This document shows positions 26,297-35,213 of a stretch of DNA of 64,000 bases, piece after piece; position 1 is the stretch's first letter; each line of letters starts with the position of its first letter. A model generated the notes under the pieces. That model saw only the letters and a program-made list of their open reading frames with translations. It did not search any database and had not been told where the DNA came from. This DNA is from Acidobacteriota bacterium. GTDB taxonomy: Bacteria > Acidobacteriota > Thermoanaerobaculia > Multivoradales > JAGPDF01. The position numbers and the translations under genes are program-made. The DNA is taken from assembly GCA_014584695.1 (NCBI GenBank), contig JACTMI010000042.1, forward strand, positions 62,001 to 126,000. Direction: 5' to 3'.

Positions 26297-27753
26297 TGCC
26301 GTCGCGGATCTGCCAGATCGCCGCCGAGACGACGCCGTTCGCCAAGACCGGCGGCCTCGGTGACGTCGTGGCCGGCCTGTCCCGGGCGCTCGCCCTCGGC
26401 GGCCACGACGTCCGGGTCTTCCTGCCCTTCTACCAGCGCATCGCCAGACTCGACTTCCCCTTCGTCTGGGTCGACTTCCTGCGCGATTTCGAGATCGCGT
26501 TGGGCGCCCGCCGTTTCCAGGTCTCCGTGCTGACCACGCGCCTGCCGGCGAGCGGCGTCGACGTCTACCTCGTCCACTGCCCGGCGCTCTATCACCACGA
26601 GTCGATCTACAGCGGCGACTGGGACGAGTACCTCCGTTTCGCTCTCCTCACCCGGGCCGCGATCGAGAGCTGCCAGCGCATGGGTTGGGCGCCGGAGATC
26701 GTGCACGTCCACGATTGGCACGCGGCGCTGGCGCCTATCTACCTCAAGACGATCTACGCCTGGGACCGGCTGTTCGCGGGCACCCGGACGGTGCTCACCC
26801 TGCACAATCTCGGCTATCAGGGGGCCTTTGGCGCCCAGGTCCTGGGCGACCTCGGGCTCGACGGCCACTCCCATCTGCTCCATCAGGAGGATCTCGCCGC
26901 CGGCCGGATCAGCTTCCTCAAGACCGGCCTGCTCTACGCCGATCTGCTCACCACCGTCTCGCGAACCTACGCCCGCGAGATCCAGACTCCCGAGTACGGC
27001 TTCGGCCTCGACCCGCTGCTGCGCGCGCGCGCCGACAGCCTGGTGGGGATCGTCAACGGCGTCGACTACGGCGAATGGAATCCGGCCGAGGATCCGCACC
27101 TGCCGCACCGCTACTCCGCCGGCGACCTGTCGGGCAAGGCGCGGATGAAGCAGGCGTTGCTCGAGAAGATCGGCCTTCCCCACCGCGTCGAGGCGCCGGT
27201 GCTCGGCATCGTCACCCGGCTGACCGCCCAGAAGGGGCTCGATCTGCTGTTCGACACGCTGCCGGAGTTCCTCTACCACCGGGACCTCCGCTTCGTGGCG
27301 CTCGGCAGCGGCGAGGAGCGCTACGAGTCGTTCCTGTCCTGGCTGCAGGTGTCGTTCCCGGGCAAGGCCTGGTACTTCCGCGGCCACAACGAGGAGCTCG
27401 CGCACTGGATCGAGGCCGGAGCCGACATCTTCCTGATGCCCTCGCGTTACGAGCCCTGCGGCCTCAATCAGATGTACAGCCTGCGCTACGGGACGCCCCC
27501 GGTGGTCCGCCGGACCGGCGGACTGGCCGATACCGTCGAGCCCTGGAATCCCGTGGCCCGGCAGGGCACCGGCTTCCTCTTCGACCACTTCACTCCGGAG
27601 GGCCTGCGCTGGGGGATCGACGCCGCGCTGCGGGCCTTCAGCGACGCCGACAGCTGGCGCCAGCTGATCGCCAACGGCATGGCGAAGGATTTCTCGTGGG
27701 GGCGCCAGGTCGGAGCCTACGAAGCGGCCTTCCGGAAGCTCCTGAGCGCTTGA
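26296..27753 (+). CDS. glgA: Glycogen synthase (GT5 family, ADP-glucose)
   Basis: 485 residues, normal for GlgA. The donor-binding K-T-G-G-L-G-D-V motif is at residues 16-23. The C-terminal GT-B half contains L-T-A-Q-K-G-L near 312 and the signature P-S-R-Y-E-P-C-G-L-N-Q-M-Y-S-L-R-Y-G-T near 385, which includes the catalytic acidic residue. The product elongates alpha-1,4-glucan from ADP-glucose. It is coupled to glgC upstream, and its stop overlaps a possible TTG start of the downstream membrane protein. glgX lies 10 kb away; no branching enzyme (glgB) is in the window. Confidence 0.96.
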   Translation: MPSRICQIAAETTPFAKTGGLGDVVAGLSRALALGGHDVRVFLPFYQRIARLDFPFVWVDFLRDFEIALGARRFQVSVLTTRLPASGVDVYLVHCPALYHHESIYSGDWDEYLRFALLTRAAIESCQRMGWAPEIVHVHDWHAALAPIYLKTIYAWDRLFAGTRTVLTLHNLGYQGAFGAQVLGDLGLDGHSHLLHQEDLAAGRISFLKTGLLYADLLTTVSRTYAREIQTPEYGFGLDPLLRARADSLVGIVNGVDYGEWNPAEDPHLPHRYSAGDLSGKARMKQALLEKIGLPHRVEAPVLGIVTRLTAQKGLDLLFDTLPEFLYHRDLRFVALGSGEERYESFLSWLQVSFPGKAWYFRGHNEELAHWIEAGADIFLMPSRYEPCGLNQMYSLRYGTPPVVRRTGGLADTVEPWNPVARQGTGFLFDHFTPEGLRWGIDAALRAFSDADSWRQLIANGMAKDFSWGRQVGAYEAAFRKLLSA

Positions 27754-29564
27754 GCGCCGAGGCGGCGGTGGCCCGCCCGGGGCGCGAGGCGGCGCCGCCC
27801 GCGCCGCAGCGCTCCGATTGGCTCTGGCCGCTTGCCGCCACGATCCTCGGCGTCGTCTCCGTTTTCCACGAGCAGCTGCGATCGGGTTTCGACCGCCTCC
27901 AGGTCTACCCGCAGGATCCGCTGTTCCAGAACTGGACCCTCGAGCACGTCTGGTCCTGGCTGCGCGGCACGCCGCTCGCCGCTGATCTCTGGACGCCGCC
28001 CTTCTTCCACCCCACCCCGGGCGCCCTCGCGCTCTCCGATCCGCAGTTCGGCCTGCAGATCTTCTACGGACCCGCGCGCCTGCTCGGCGCCGCGCCACAT
28101 CTCGCCTACACCTTGGCGGCCATGGCGGCGCTGGCCACCACCTTCGTCGCTTTCCATTGGCTGCTCCGAGGCGTCCTCGCGCTACCGATGCGCGGCGCGA
28201 CCATCGGCGCCTACCTGATCGCCTTCGGCTCGCCGCGCGCCGTGACCCTGAACCACCCGCACCAGTTCGTGCAGTTCCCCTCGGCGCTGGCGCTCGGGGC
28301 GGCGCTACTCGCCTTGGACGAGCGCCGGGCCCCGCGAACCCGCCAGCTGGCCGCCGCCACCGTGGCGCCCGCGGTCGCTCTGCAACTGGTCGCCAACGTC
28401 TACCTCGGCCCGCTGGTCGGCATGCTGCTAGTCGCCTTCGCCGTCATCCTCGGCTGCAGCCGGGAGGGTCGCCGCCGGATCGCGACGCTCGGCGCCCGCG
28501 GCGCGCTCGCCGTGACGACCGGAGCGCTGGTGGCGACGCTGATCGTGGCGCCGCTGGCGGCGCCCTTCGCCGCGGCGAACCAGGCAACGGGCGGCCCGAC
28601 GGCCGCCGAGATCGCGCTCTACGAACCTCGTCCGGCCTCGTGGCTGAACCCCGGCGCCGAGCACCTCGTCTCCCCCTGGCTGGAGCGAGCCCTGGGTCTC
28701 GAGCGCGTCGCGCCGGTGCAGTGGGCCCACCGGCTGGGCGTTGGGCTGTTCACCACCGCGCTCGTCCTGGCCGGGGCGGTGCTCTCGTGGCGGGAGCCTC
28801 GCCTGCGTTGGTTGGGTGGCGCCACGATCTGTCTCGCGCTGGCCACCTTGCGCATCGACGGCTGGGGCTCGCTCTGGTCGATCGGAGCGCAGGAGCTCGA
28901 TCCCTTGCGCGCGCTGCGGGTGATCTCGCGGGTCGGCTTGGCCGCGCTCCCCAGCGCTGGAATCGCCCTGGCGTTGGCTTGGCAGCACCTCGAAAGGCGC
29001 AGCTCCCGCGCCGTGCTCGCCCTGGCGACCGTGGCTGTTCTCGCCGAGCAGGTGCAGATTCAACCGAGCTTCGAGCTCGAGCCGCGGCGGCAGCGCGCGC
29101 GCCAGATCGCGGCGGCGATCCCGGCGGACTGCGATTCCTTCTACTACAGCCCCGTTCGCCTGGACCTCCCGGCTCGCCGGCCCGGTGCCCGGCGCGATTC
29201 CGCCGACCACCAGGTCGACGCCATGTGGGCGGCACTCGCCGCTGGCCGGCCCACTCTCAACGGCTACTCGAGCCATCCGCCGGCCGACTGGCCGCTCTAT
29301 CCGCCGGTGATCCTCCGGCCCGAAGACGTCGATGACCTCCGGTTCCGGCTGGGCCTCTGGATCGACCGGCGAGGCTTGGGCGACGAAACCGTCTGCTGGA
29401 TCCGCGCACGGATCCTCCGGCGGCGGGTCCAGGAGGTCGAGGTCGAGCGGCTGGGAGCGTTCGACGAGCCGCGCGAGAACCCCGCGCGACAGGTCAACGG
29501 ACCAGGGAGAGACGCCGGGGTAGCTGCGGATTCCTCGGTTGGTCCCGACGCAGCCCCGCCGTAG
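27750..29564 (+). CDS. Polytopic membrane protein, possibly GT-C-like, function unknown
   Basis: 604 residues if translation starts at the TTG that overlaps the glgA stop; a GTG at 27768 is an equally reasonable start. About ten hydrophobic segments occupy residues 20-440. A hydrophilic extracytoplasmic domain of about 150 residues follows, with a cluster reading N-G-Y-S-S-H-P-P-A-D-W-P-L-Y-P. An early loop, Y-P-Q-D-P-L-F-Q-N-W, resembles the acidic first loop of GT-C glycosyltransferases, and F-F-H-P-T-P follows it. That similarity is slight. Coupling to glgCA hints at a carbohydrate-related role. The C-terminal 25 residues look like read-through into non-conserved sequence. Confidence 0.7.
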   Translation: MSAEAAVARPGREAAPPAPQRSDWLWPLAATILGVVSVFHEQLRSGFDRLQVYPQDPLFQNWTLEHVWSWLRGTPLAADLWTPPFFHPTPGALALSDPQFGLQIFYGPARLLGAAPHLAYTLAAMAALATTFVAFHWLLRGVLALPMRGATIGAYLIAFGSPRAVTLNHPHQFVQFPSALALGAALLALDERRAPRTRQLAAATVAPAVALQLVANVYLGPLVGMLLVAFAVILGCSREGRRRIATLGARGALAVTTGALVATLIVAPLAAPFAAANQATGGPTAAEIALYEPRPASWLNPGAEHLVSPWLERALGLERVAPVQWAHRLGVGLFTTALVLAGAVLSWREPRLRWLGGATICLALATLRIDGWGSLWSIGAQELDPLRALRVISRVGLAALPSAGIALALAWQHLERRSSRAVLALATVAVLAEQVQIQPSFELEPRRQRARQIAAAIPADCDSFYYSPVRLDLPARRPGARRDSADHQVDAMWAALAAGRPTLNGYSSHPPADWPLYPPVILRPEDVDDLRFRLGLWIDRRGLGDETVCWIRARILRRRVQEVEVERLGAFDEPRENPARQVNGPGRDAGVAADSSVGPDAAPP

Positions 29565-29921
29565 CACGCCGGCGCAAATGGCTGCCACACCACCGCTCGC
29601 CCTGCATGGATGGCGTGGGGCGATGGGCTCCCCGCCGCCGGGACCACCAAGCCACATTGCTAGCCGCGCTCGGAGCTGAACGGCCTGCCGAGAGAGTTTT
29701 CGGCAAGGGCGCGGGCGCGAGCCCGCGCGGAGGCCTCGCGCCGGTTCCGGTCCAGCTTCGGCAGCACCGCAACTGCGCAACCCGTCCTCGGCCCGGGCGA
29801 ATCGGCGGCCCCGCGACCGCCCGGGCACGGTCCTCTGGCTCTCCCGAAGGGTGGTCCACCGCTCTCTGGGGTGCCAGTAACCTGCTCCCAGCGGTGGAGA
29901 GAGCCCGCTGGGGAGCGCGAC
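29565..29921 (+). other. Intergenic region with a series of stem-loops, candidate structured RNA or long 5' leader
   Basis: 357 bases without a gene. The plus strand can form hairpins at 29686-29705 (6-base stem TGCCGA/TCGGCA), at 29709-29728 (8-base perfect stem closed by a GCGA tetraloop), at 29791-29826 (9-base perfect stem GCCCGGGCG/CGCCCGGGC) and at 29856-29897 (8-base stem CCACCGCT/AGCGGTGG). The tetraloop is of the stable GNRA kind only on the plus strand. No match to RNase P, tmRNA, 4.5S RNA or a riboswitch known to me. Confidence 0.4.
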
Positions 29922-30302
29922 ATGACGACGAAGCCGAGGACCGACTCCGATTTCGCTCCGGGAAACCTGGTCGCCCTGCGCAGCGCGACGTTTCGAACTC
30001 GCGCGGAGACCCCCGGAATCTGCGTCCGGATCGACGAGCGGCAGGCCACCAAGATGCTCGAGGTCCTGTTCGCGAGCGGAACGCTCGAGCGCTTCTCGCT
30101 GCGCGAGGCCGACTGGTATCTCGATCCACTCGGAGCTACCGTGTCCCCGCCGGAGTCATGCCTGGACGCGGATCGGACGACACTCATGCTGGCGTACCTG
30201 GAGGGCAGGTTCGACCCGCAGTTCGAATCGGCTCGCCGGCTCCGTGCCGAGCGGATCTCGTTCGCCTACGAGCTCGAAGCGGTGCTGGCCGCCTCGGGCT
30301 GA
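29922..30302 (+). CDS. Small protein of unknown function
   Basis: 126 residues from ATG 29922, which follows GGGGAG at a good distance; an upstream ATG at 29871 has no ribosome site. The chain has a beta-rich first half (N-L-V-A-L-R-S-A-T, G-I-C-V-R-I-D, M-L-E-V-L-F) and a helical second half, with W-Y-L-D-P-L-G in between. No signal peptide, membrane segment or known motif was recognised. It stands alone on the plus strand, converging with the thioesterase gene 13 bases away, and has an unusually structured upstream region. Confidence 0.6.
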   Translation: MTTKPRTDSDFAPGNLVALRSATFRTRAETPGICVRIDERQATKMLEVLFASGTLERFSLREADWYLDPLGATVSPPESCLDADRTTLMLAYLEGRFDPQFESARRLRAERISFAYELEAVLAASG

Positions 30303-30315
30303 GCGGCCCCGACCT

Positions 30316-30807
30316 TCAGCCTCGCCGCTCGAGCGCGCCGACCGCCCGGAGCAGCTCCGCGGGCAGCGCGCACTTGAGGCCGGCGCGGTAGTCGTAGGCC
30401 ACCACGATGCCCCAGCCCTCGGCCGCCGAGGCACCGCCGCGCAGCTCGCTCTCGATTCGGTAGCGCATGGTGAAGCGGTCGGCCGCGAGCTCGGAGACAC
30501 CGGCTCGCACTACCAATCGGTCGGGCCACGCCAGGGGCGCCCGGAAGCGGGCCTGGGTCGAATGGAGGATGGGCCCGATCCCGGTGACCGCCTCAATCGC
30601 CGGCCAGCCGATGCGCTCGAAGTAGGCCATGCGGGCGCTCTCGAACCAGCGGAAGTAGACGGCGTTGTTGACGTGCCGGTAAGCGTCCATCTCGCCCCAC
30701 TGCACGGCGAGCTCGAGCGCGACCGGGAAGCTCGTCCCCGCCCCGCCGCCACTCTCCGCGCCAGCTCGTTCAGAGCTCGGCGCGCCGCCCGTCGGTTGCG
30801 CGCTCAT
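30316..30807 (-). CDS. Acyl-CoA thioesterase, 4HBT hot-dog fold (YbgC/FadM-like)
   Basis: 163 residues. After a Gly/Ser/Ala-rich 25-residue lead, the single hot-dog domain shows V-Q-W-G-E-M-D-A-Y-R-H-V-N-N-A-V-Y-F. This is the family's catalytic helix region, with Asp41 and the H-V-N-N motif. Members hydrolyse short- or medium-chain acyl-CoA or hydroxybenzoyl-CoA. The ATG lies 38 bases inside the 3' end of the preceding esterase gene, so it is translated from the same message as the ATP-grasp/esterase pair, although a chance overlap cannot be excluded. It is the last gene of that minus-strand group. Confidence 0.85.
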   Translation of the reverse strand: MSAQPTGGAPSSERAGAESGGGAGTSFPVALELAVQWGEMDAYRHVNNAVYFRWFESARMAYFERIGWPAIEAVTGIGPILHSTQARFRAPLAWPDRLVVRAGVSELAADRFTMRYRIESELRGGASAAEGWGIVVAYDYRAGLKCALPAELLRAVGALERRG

Positions 30808-31546
30808 CCCGCGCGATCTCCTCGAGGTAGACCGGCAGCGTCGACCGCCAGGATTGCCAGTCGTGATGCCAATCGGAGCCCCAGACGTCGACCCGGTTCG
30901 GTACCCCGCGCCGCCCGAGGACGCTCGCCACCCGGTAGGCGTAGTCCGGCCGCTCCGCGCGCCCCCGGCCGCAGACCAGCCGGACGAACCGTCGCCGCAG
31001 CAGCTCGAAGTGCCCGGCGTCCTCGAGCCACGGCAGAAAGTGCAGCGGTGAGGTGTAGTGAAAGTCGAGCGGCGGCGGCGCCGCCTCGAAGCAGTCCGCG
31101 AGGTCGTATTTGCCCGACAGGCAAACCGCGTCCCGGAAGGCGTCCGGGTGGCGGCAGACCGAGACCAGCGCGAACAGGGCGCCCAGCGAAGCGCCGGCCG
31201 CCACGACTTCGCCGGCGGGCTCGCCGGTCTGCCAGCGGATCCAGGGCACCAGCTCGTGGTAGACGAAGACGTCGAAGCGGTGCATCAGCTCGGCGAAGCG
31301 CTCGGGAGTCGGATCCTCGGTGAGCAGCGCTCGACCGGGCACGCTGTCGCAGGAGAAGAGGCGGACCCGCCCGCTCTCGACCAGCGGCTCGAGGGCTCCA
31401 GTGAGGCCGAACCGCTCGACTTCGCGCGCGTCGCCGCCCGCGGTCGGAAAGAGCAACACCGGCACGCCGCCGCGCCCCCACGCCGCCACCCCGACTTCGC
31501 GCCCGAGCGGCTCCGAGCGCCAGACCTCGACCTGGACGGGGCTCAC
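30770..31546 (-). CDS. Alpha/beta-hydrolase esterase (esterase-D-like)
   Basis: 258 residues from a GTG that overlaps the ATP-grasp stop as GTGA. The nucleophile elbow is G118-A-S120-L-G, in V-V-A-A-G-A-S-L-G-A-L-F-A, and the likely catalytic histidine lies in W-G-S-D-W-H-H-D-W near residue 235. An aspartate before L-S-G-K-Y-D completes the region. The fold matches putative esterases of the PF00756 type (esterase D, enterochelin esterase, mycolyltransferase). No signal peptide is present, so it acts in the cytoplasm. Translation is coupled to the ATP-grasp ligase, which suggests it acts on that enzyme's product or substrate. Confidence 0.8.
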   Translation of the reverse strand: MSPVQVEVWRSEPLGREVGVAAWGRGGVPVLLFPTAGGDAREVERFGLTGALEPLVESGRVRLFSCDSVPGRALLTEDPTPERFAELMHRFDVFVYHELVPWIRWQTGEPAGEVVAAGASLGALFALVSVCRHPDAFRDAVCLSGKYDLADCFEAAPPPLDFHYTSPLHFLPWLEDAGHFELLRRRFVRLVCGRGRAERPDYAYRVASVLGRRGVPNRVDVWGSDWHHDWQSWRSTLPVYLEEIARDERATDGRRAEL

Positions 31547-32811
31547 TCCCGCGGACGCTCCCGCGAGGCCTTGAGGTACTCCGCTTCGGTCCGCCGCCAG
31601 AACTGGATCAGACCCCAGAAGTGCTCGGTGAACTGCTCGACCTCGTGAGCCGGGAACAGCGCCTCGACCTTCCTGCGGACCGCCTCCTTCGCCGCCGAGG
31701 TGCCGAAGAACTCCCAGGTCACCTCGTCGATGTGGGCCAAGTGCGTGGCGCAGAACTCGACGAACCGGTCGCTCTCGAAACGCTGGTGCGCGATGCGCGC
31801 GTAGCGGGAGAGCTTCTCCGCGAACGGCGCGTCGGTGGCGGCGATCTCGCAGAACGGTTCCCAATCGAGGTTCTTGCGCATCTTCCGCTTCGTGGCGGCG
31901 ACGAACAACGCCCACTTGAGCTTGGCCTTGACCAACCACGGGAAGTGGTAGTGCAGCGAGGTGACCTGCGAGTCCGGGCAGGCGTTGGCGAAGTCGATCG
32001 GGAAGAAGACGCCGTTTTGCCGCAGCGCCTCGCAGGAATTGAAATCCCAACCGAAGAAGGCGTTGATGGTCAGGCACATGTTGGCCATCGTCTGCCACTC
32101 TTCGGCGTCGACGAAGTCGAAGGCGACCTTGTAGCGGTCGTGCAGAGGCGCCGCCGGGTCGTACTTCATCAGGTGGACCTGGGGCCCGACGCCGACCGCG
32201 CGCACGAACAGGTCGAACGGATCGACCGCCTTCTGCAGGTGCATGATCCGCTTGCCGGAACCGTCGTAGGCCTCGAGGAGCTCCTTCTGGTTCGAGATCT
32301 TCGAGACACCGACCCAGGCGCCGCCGTCGAAAGGCTTGATGAACTGGGGATACCCCACCGCGGCACCGACGTCGGCCAGGTCGAACAGCTTCGCGTAGCG
32401 GTCGAGCGTGACCTGCAGGTCGGCGGTCGGCTCGTACTCCTTGGGCGGCAGCAGCCAGGTGTCGGGCACCGGCAGGCCGAGCCGCATCATCGCCGCGTAG
32501 CTGGTGTGCTTCTCGTTGGCCTGGATCGACCAGGGGTTGTTCAGCACGTAGAGGTCGTCCATCACGACCGCTTTCTTGATCCACTCGCGGCTGGTGTGGT
32601 ACCAGTGCGTCAAGCGGTCGAGAACGACGTCGTAGCGCACCGGCTGCCGCAGGTCGAAGGGCTCGATGGTGACCCGCTCGACCTCGAAGCGGAGCGTGTC
32701 CCCCGCGAAGGGGATCGCGAGGTTCAGGCGTTTCAGGATCTCCTCGAAACAGATCGGCCAACAGAGGTCGGCCCCCAGCGACAGCCCGATCCTCCTCGTC
32801 ACCTCGGCCAT
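31543..32811 (-). CDS. ATP-grasp ligase-like protein, substrate unknown
   Basis: 422 residues. The ATP-grasp core runs from about 110 to 310. It has Y-P-Q-F-I-K-P-F-D-G-G-A-W-V-G-V near 178, where the lysine and glycine loop contact ATP, H-L-Q-K-A-V near 217, and the metal-binding V-F-F-P-I-D-F-A-N-A near 285. It is RimK/D-Ala-ligase-like in layout but carries an extra C-terminal helical region of about 110 residues. Such enzymes join a carboxylate to an amine or thiol via an acyl-phosphate. ATG 32811 follows GGAGGGGG. It heads the pair with the downstream esterase. Substrates cannot be inferred. Confidence 0.8.
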   Translation of the reverse strand: MAEVTRRIGLSLGADLCWPICFEEILKRLNLAIPFAGDTLRFEVERVTIEPFDLRQPVRYDVVLDRLTHWYHTSREWIKKAVVMDDLYVLNNPWSIQANEKHTSYAAMMRLGLPVPDTWLLPPKEYEPTADLQVTLDRYAKLFDLADVGAAVGYPQFIKPFDGGAWVGVSKISNQKELLEAYDGSGKRIMHLQKAVDPFDLFVRAVGVGPQVHLMKYDPAAPLHDRYKVAFDFVDAEEWQTMANMCLTINAFFGWDFNSCEALRQNGVFFPIDFANACPDSQVTSLHYHFPWLVKAKLKWALFVAATKRKMRKNLDWEPFCEIAATDAPFAEKLSRYARIAHQRFESDRFVEFCATHLAHIDEVTWEFFGTSAAKEAVRRKVEALFPAHEVEQFTEHFWGLIQFWRRTEAEYLKASRERPRE

Positions 32812-33025
32812 CTTCGCCCCCTCCGCTCTCGGGTTCCAGCCGTCTCAATCTAGCTCAAGCCGGCGGCGAATTCACCCGGCAACCCCCCGGGGACCGCGCG
32901 CACCCCCCGTCCCCCGACGGGCGTCCGCCGCGAGCCCGGCTCCGCCCGGGTTCGCCGGGTGCTGGAACCGCCCCGGTGAAGGGGTCGGCGACGGGGGCGT
33001 CGGTGACCACCGGCGGCCGGACGCG

Positions 33026-34162
33026 CTACTCGTAGATCATCCAGAGCGGCCCCGGGAACAGGAAGGAGAGGCCTTCGCGCAGGCGGTCGCGCCAGTTTTC
33101 CCAGTTGTGGCCGTCGTGCGCTTCGACGTAGCGGACGTCCATGCCGGTCTTCTGGAGCAGCGGAACCAGCGAGCGATTCTCGTAGATCAGGGACTCGTAG
33201 ACGCCGCAGCTGACGAAGACGCGCTCGGCGACGCGGACGGGGCTCTCGCGATAGTCGTTCACCATCTCGACGATCGGCTCGAATAGCGGGCCCCGGCGCG
33301 ACGGCCCGATGTCGGTGAAGGCGAACGAGCCCGACTGCAGCAGCAGACGGCCGAAGCGCTCGGGGTACCTGAGGGCGGCCGCGAAGGAGGCGACGGCGCC
33401 GAAGCTCGCCCCCGCCAGGGCCCGGTTCTCCGGCCCCCTGCCCAGGGGGTAGCGGGCCTCGAGCACGGCGGGGAGCTCCTCGCCGACGAACTGGCTGTGC
33501 CGAGGATCGGTGGCGTACTCGCGCAGCCGGTCCCGCGACTGCGTGAGCGCCACCACCAGCGGCGCCACCTCGTCGCGGAAGATCAGGTTGTCGAGCACCG
33601 TCTGGAGCGACGAGAAGCGCAGGTAGTCACGGCCGTCGTGGACGATCAGCAGCGGATAGCGCCGCCGCGTCCGGAACCGCGCCGGCAGGTAGACCAGCAC
33701 CTCCTCGTCACGGCCCAGCGCCGCCGAAGGGACGCGGATCGACTCGACCTTCCCCTGCCGCGCCTGCGGATCGCGCTCCGCCCACTCGGGGGCGCGGTAC
33801 TCGGCGCCGTGGCAGACCGAGTTGGCGCCGAACGGATCGTGAGCCAGCGACGGGTTGAGCGGGTCCCGAATCAGGCGATTGGTGTCCCCGCGCTGCACCT
33901 CGAGCTTGTACTCGACGCGGGAGCGGAGAGGAATGTCCTGGATCAGGTACCAGAGGTCGGTCCCCTCGACGCGCAGGAAGGGCTGCGCCGACGGCAGGCC
34001 GAAGATCCAGTGCTGCAGGTAGACGGCGTCCGCCTCACCGCGGTAGACAAAGGTGACGTTGCGACCCTCGACGATCGGCACCTCGCGGCCGGCCAGGAAC
34101 TCGTCGACCGCCGCGTCGTCCGGTTCCTCCAGCTCGAGCAGACGCCGGATGGCGATCGTCAC
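33026..34162 (-). CDS. Enterochelin-esterase-like hydrolase with N-terminal beta-sandwich domain
   Basis: 378 residues from a GTG overlapping the previous stop as GTGA. Residues about 30-125 look like an early-set/CBM48-like beta sandwich (V-T-F-V-Y-R-G-E-A-D). Residues about 140-370 are the PF00756-type esterase, with the elbow A-G-A-S253-F-G-A, an acidic residue near Y-E-S-L-I-Y and catalytic histidine in A-H-D-G-H-N-W. The arrangement is that of the siderophore esterase Fes, but there are no siderophore genes nearby. Pairing with the S51-like gene by overlap and with a second esterase/ATP-grasp pair downstream argues for a different substrate. Confidence 0.82.
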   Translation of the reverse strand: MTIAIRRLLELEEPDDAAVDEFLAGREVPIVEGRNVTFVYRGEADAVYLQHWIFGLPSAQPFLRVEGTDLWYLIQDIPLRSRVEYKLEVQRGDTNRLIRDPLNPSLAHDPFGANSVCHGAEYRAPEWAERDPQARQGKVESIRVPSAALGRDEEVLVYLPARFRTRRRYPLLIVHDGRDYLRFSSLQTVLDNLIFRDEVAPLVVALTQSRDRLREYATDPRHSQFVGEELPAVLEARYPLGRGPENRALAGASFGAVASFAAALRYPERFGRLLLQSGSFAFTDIGPSRRGPLFEPIVEMVNDYRESPVRVAERVFVSCGVYESLIYENRSLVPLLQKTGMDVRYVEAHDGHNWENWRDRLREGLSFLFPGPLWMIYE

Positions 34163-35088
34163 GCGAGCTCCATCGGCGTCAGCCCGCCGTCCGGCAGGAG
34201 CCGTCGCATCCCCGGCCCGCCCACCCAGCGCTCGCCGTCCCGGACCAGCCAGGCGCCGTCGGTCATGGCGACGCAGGTGGCAGGAGCGAAACGGCGGGCG
34301 AGCAGACCGATCCGTCGGCGGTCGCCGAGGTCGAGCCGGCGCTCAGCGTGGGGAAAGGGGACGATGCCGGGAGCCAAGCCGAGGCCGTTCTCCAGCACCT
34401 CCGTATTGCCGTACCCCTGGGGCGGCGAGTGATGGAAGAGCACCACCCTCTCGGCAATTGCCATCGCTCCGGCCGACCAGGCGAAGACGGTCCGACCCGC
34501 GAGCGCCCGGTCGAGGCCGAAGAGACGGAGCCGGTTCAGCAGCACCGCCACGTGGCCGCCGGCGATGGCGATCGCCTCGACGCCGTCGAGCACCTGGGCG
34601 ACCTGCCGGCGCGAGCGCGCAAGCGCCGGGCGCTCGCCCGGCCGCCAGCGGCGCTCGAACTCGGCGTGGACGGAGGCGACGCGTTCCAAGTGCTCACGAT
34701 CGAGCGCGCGGATGGCCGCCAGCGCCGAATCTCGAGCCGCGTCGAGAGCCTCCAGATTCCCCGTCCGCTGGGCGAGCTCCCGCAGCGCCGCCTGGGCGTG
34801 GGCCAGCCGGACACGGTAGGTCTCCTGCAGGGCGCGCAGCAGCTCCTGGCGCTCCCGATAGCCGCTCGCCAGCTCGGCATCGCGCTCGAACAACTCCTCG
34901 CCGCGGGCGTAGAGCCGCAGGTTCACGGTCCGCTCTCCCAGATGCTCGTGGAGGTCGAGATCCTCCGTCTCGCGCTCTTGCCAGCCGGCGGTGACGGAGG
35001 CGAGCTTGCCGCCCACGCCGAGGCGGTCGACCACTTCGCCGAGCGTCGGCGTGAAGCGCTGGGGACCGAGCAGAACGACGCGAGGCAC
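34159..35088 (-). CDS. S51/cyanophycinase-like (type 1 glutamine amidotransferase-like) protein
   Basis: 309 residues from a GTG. The C-terminal half has the peptidase S51 signature A-W-S205-A-G-A-M, where Ser205 would be the nucleophile, and an F-P-H247-A-E-R-R-L that could supply the histidine, as in peptidase E and cyanophycinase. The first 150 residues, partly coiled coil rich in Arg, Glu and Leu, are not part of the usual S51 core. S51 enzymes cut alpha-aspartyl peptides or cyanophycin. Together with two ATP-grasp ligases nearby this suggests metabolism of a non-ribosomal amide-linked compound, which is inference. It diverges from the second ATP-grasp gene with 125 bases between. Confidence 0.75.
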   Translation of the reverse strand: MPRVVLLGPQRFTPTLGEVVDRLGVGGKLASVTAGWQERETEDLDLHEHLGERTVNLRLYARGEELFERDAELASGYRERQELLRALQETYRVRLAHAQAALRELAQRTGNLEALDAARDSALAAIRALDREHLERVASVHAEFERRWRPGERPALARSRRQVAQVLDGVEAIAIAGGHVAVLLNRLRLFGLDRALAGRTVFAWSAGAMAIAERVVLFHHSPPQGYGNTEVLENGLGLAPGIVPFPHAERRLDLGDRRRIGLLARRFAPATCVAMTDGAWLVRDGERWVGGPGMRRLLPDGGLTPMELA

Positions 35089-35213
35089 GGCGGAGCATCC
35101 TATCGCTTCGCCGCGTCCGCGACGGCGGCCACCGCCGGCTCCCCCGGCGGTAGAATGGCGCGGCGGGAGTGGGCGGGTCGCGGTCGGCCGGCCAGCGAGC
35201 GAGGGGAGGCGCC

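Noticed and set aside
33026-34162. Siderophore (enterobactin) utilisation
   Set aside because: The hydrolase resembles Fes in layout, but there is no TonB receptor, ABC importer or siderophore synthesis gene in the window.
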